Positions 62,374 to 64,000 of a stretch of 64,000 bases of DNA are shown piece after piece (the stretch's first letter is position 1; each line of letters starts with the position of its first letter). The stretch comes from Chitinophagaceae bacterium. Lineage in GTDB: Bacteria > Bacteroidota > Bacteroidia > Chitinophagales > Chitinophagaceae. Location: NCBI GenBank assembly GCA_016786885.1, contig JAEUVO010000079.1, positions 1-64,000 on the forward strand, in the 5' to 3' direction. Position numbers and translations under genes: made by a program. Below the pieces are notes generated by a model. That model had not been told where the DNA came from, ran no database searches, and saw only the letters and a list, made by a program, of their open reading frames with translations.

Positions 62374-64000
62374 ATGAGAAAGCTGTACTTACTCCTTTCC
62401 GGGTTTATTATGGGCATATCCGCCTACAGCCAAAACCCGGCTACCACTTTCACGATTCCCAACCGCAATATTCAATTACCCTGCGGTACTTCCTGTACCA
62501 GCATTAGTGCACAGGTACCACATATCAAGCAGACAACCGGGTATGTGATTACAAATCCCGGCTATGTTCCATTTGCATATACCACCACAGGCGGAACAGA
62601 GGTAACGGCGATTTATGTAGATGATACCTGGAGCCCGGTTATCAATCTTCCTTTTTCTATGTGTTATTACGGAAATAGTTTTGCCTCTCTTATTATGGGC
62701 TCTAACTCTGCCCTCAGTTTTGACATATCAAGGGCAGGACAGGGAAGTGGTTATTCAATCAGTGCTTCTACCGGTGCCATACCTAATACTGTGTATGCTC
62801 CCAATATGATCTTCGGGCCATATCATGATATTGATCCCAGTGATCCTTCTGCCAATAAAAAGATCGAGTGGAGGATAGAAGGAACAGCTCCTAAAAGACG
62901 ATTTATTGCCAGCTATAATGATATGCCTTATTTCGGATCCAGTTGTACCACACCAAGGGCCACACACCAGATGGTATTATATGAGGGAACAGGTATAGTA
63001 GAAGTATATATAAAAGATAAACCTTTTTGTACTGCCTGGAATGGCGGACTTACCATCTTAGGAATGCAAAATTCTGCACGGACAGAGGCAGTGGCAGCCA
63101 GTGGTAAAAATGCAACTGTTTGGGGAAACACTGCAATGGATTCATGCTGGAGGTTTACACCAACAGGTGGTACTTCACGATTGAAAGCCGCACAATTAGT
63201 AGTGAACGGAACAGTTGTGGCCAGTGCAGATACCAGCACGGCCTCTCCGGGTATATTGAATCTTAACTTTCCAAACGTATGCCCAGCCGCTGACAGTACG
63301 GCTTATGTAGTGAGAGTTACTTATGGTGATTGTAATAACCCGGCCAATGATGTAGTGTTCACGGATACTGTTTTTGTAAAGAGAGACCTTGCACCTTCTT
63401 TAACTATTGCTAAAACAGATGCTACCTGTACTGCCAACGGAACGATTACCATTACAGCAGCTGGTGGTGGTGCAGCAGCCAAAGAATACAGTATTGATAA
63501 TGGCACTACTTACCAGGCATCTAATACATTCACCAACCTGGCTCCGGGCACTTATATGGCGAGAGTAAGAAATGTAGGATCTGCCTGTGCTTCCGGATCT
63601 CAACAGGTAGTTATTGCGTTGAGTAATAATCTCACACTTACTACAGGTAATGCAGGTACAATTTGTTTGGGTGCTTCATTTACCCCTTCCATTCAAAGTA
63701 ATGCAACATTATACAGCTGGGCACCTGCTGCAGGTGTGAGTAATACTGCTGTGGCTAATCCAACACTGACACCGCAAACCACCACTACTTATACAGTTAC
63801 TGCAACACTGGGTTCTTGTACAAGACAGGGTACTGTTACCGTAAATGTGGTGCCGGGTGCAACCGCAAACGCCGGTGCAGATGCAATTATTATTGCAGGT
63901 GATAACTATCAAATGCAATCAACGGGATCAGTTGGTACTTACCTGTGGACGCCATCAACAGGATTAAGTTCCGCTACTGTGTTAGCACCTGTGGCCACTC
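62374..64000 (+). CDS. Large secreted repeat protein, 3' end beyond the window
   Basis: An open frame from the ATG of MRKLYLLLSGFIMGISAYSQ (signal peptide) to the window edge, 542 complete codons. The N-terminal ~280 residues are a beta-rich domain with several cysteines and patterns such as FSMCYYGNSFASLIMGSNSA and EWRIEGTAPKRRFIASYND, seen at the start of many Bacteroidota adhesin-like proteins. SprB-type and PKD/Ig-like repeats follow (PSLTIAKTDATCTANGTITI; YSIDNGTTYQ; YSWAPAAGVSN; ANAGADAIIIAGD). Such proteins usually end in a gliding-motility-associated or T9SS type B sorting domain, which would lie outside the window. A surface adhesin is the likely role. Confidence 0.85.
   Translation, partial: MRKLYLLLSGFIMGISAYSQNPATTFTIPNRNIQLPCGTSCTSISAQVPHIKQTTGYVITNPGYVPFAYTTTGGTEVTAIYVDDTWSPVINLPFSMCYYGNSFASLIMGSNSALSFDISRAGQGSGYSISASTGAIPNTVYAPNMIFGPYHDIDPSDPSANKKIEWRIEGTAPKRRFIASYNDMPYFGSSCTTPRATHQMVLYEGTGIVEVYIKDKPFCTAWNGGLTILGMQNSARTEAVAASGKNATVWGNTAMDSCWRFTPTGGTSRLKAAQLVVNGTVVASADTSTASPGILNLNFPNVCPAADSTAYVVRVTYGDCNNPANDVVFTDTVFVKRDLAPSLTIAKTDATCTANGTITITAAGGGAAAKEYSIDNGTTYQASNTFTNLAPGTYMARVRNVGSACASGSQQVVIALSNNLTLTTGNAGTICLGASFTPSIQSNATLYSWAPAAGVSNTAVANPTLTPQTTTTYTVTATLGSCTRQGTVTVNVVPGATANAGADAIIIAGDNYQMQSTGSVGTYLWTPSTGLSSATVLAPVAT

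Overview
The window reads as chromosome of a Bacteroidota bacterium, most likely of the Chitinophagaceae or a close relative. The signs are an LpxC-FabZ fusion, a PorX-type regulator of the type IX secretion system (T9SS), a secreted protease with a T9SS type A C-terminal sorting domain, two clpP genes between tig and clpX, a group II geranylgeranylglyceryl phosphate synthase, and many promoters with the Bacteroidota -7 motif TAnnTTTG. I see no phage, insertion sequence, plasmid or CRISPR array. All family names come from reading motifs by eye; no database search was possible.

Layout. 1-8.4 kb: the end of mfd and a 1,806-residue secreted subtilase. 8.4-16.6 kb (minus strand): a small protein, gyrB, and a lipid A block (lpxC/fabZ, a glycosyltransferase, a ChaN-like protein, lpxD, an HD phosphohydrolase), divergent from porX. 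18.3-31.6 kb: housekeeping and transport genes, including a PhnP-like hydrolase, an acyl-CoA dehydrogenase behind a palindromic operator, an MsbA-like exporter, rbfA, a LolC/E-like permease, half a transketolase, a WecA-like transferase, frr, an EamA transporter, PPK2, mscL, scpA, osmC and an L,D-transpeptidase. 31.8-41.6 kb: a secreted TPR protein, dxs, a LytS/LytTR two-component pair, a secreted TPR-caspase protein and an M28 lipoprotein peptidase.

41.6-51.0 kb is the most unusual part. Five tightly packed genes on the minus strand all encode exported proteins, and none has an obvious known function as a set: a 145-residue protein, a 385-residue protein with an Hcp-like tail, a TPR protein, an NHL propeller and a 599-residue protein. 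They are divergent from a TPR histidine kinase and a LuxR-type regulator. The 202-bp divergent region holds two direct copies of ATCACCCGAAA. One lies just upstream of an operon -7 box that has no -33 box, which suggests activation by the neighbouring regulator. The TPR member has a full-length paralogue at 31.8-33.7 kb with the same C-terminal domain. This is my best candidate for an undescribed system.

51.0-64.0 kb: GGGP synthase, a DUF2490-like barrel, the B12-dependent ribonucleotide reductase nrdJ, a lipoprotein gene with an amber codon in its lipobox, two genes shorter than 50 codons, the clpX-clpP-clpP-tig block, a tRNA-Leu(UAG), and the first 542 codons of a large secreted repeat protein that runs off the end.

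How the genes work together. PorX, the sorting-domain protease and the terminal surface protein belong to or depend on T9SS secretion. The lipid A genes sit beside porX, and T9SS clients in this phylum are often attached to lipopolysaccharide. Three two-component modules, each next to envelope or secreted genes, suggest that much of the window serves sensing and remodelling of the cell surface.
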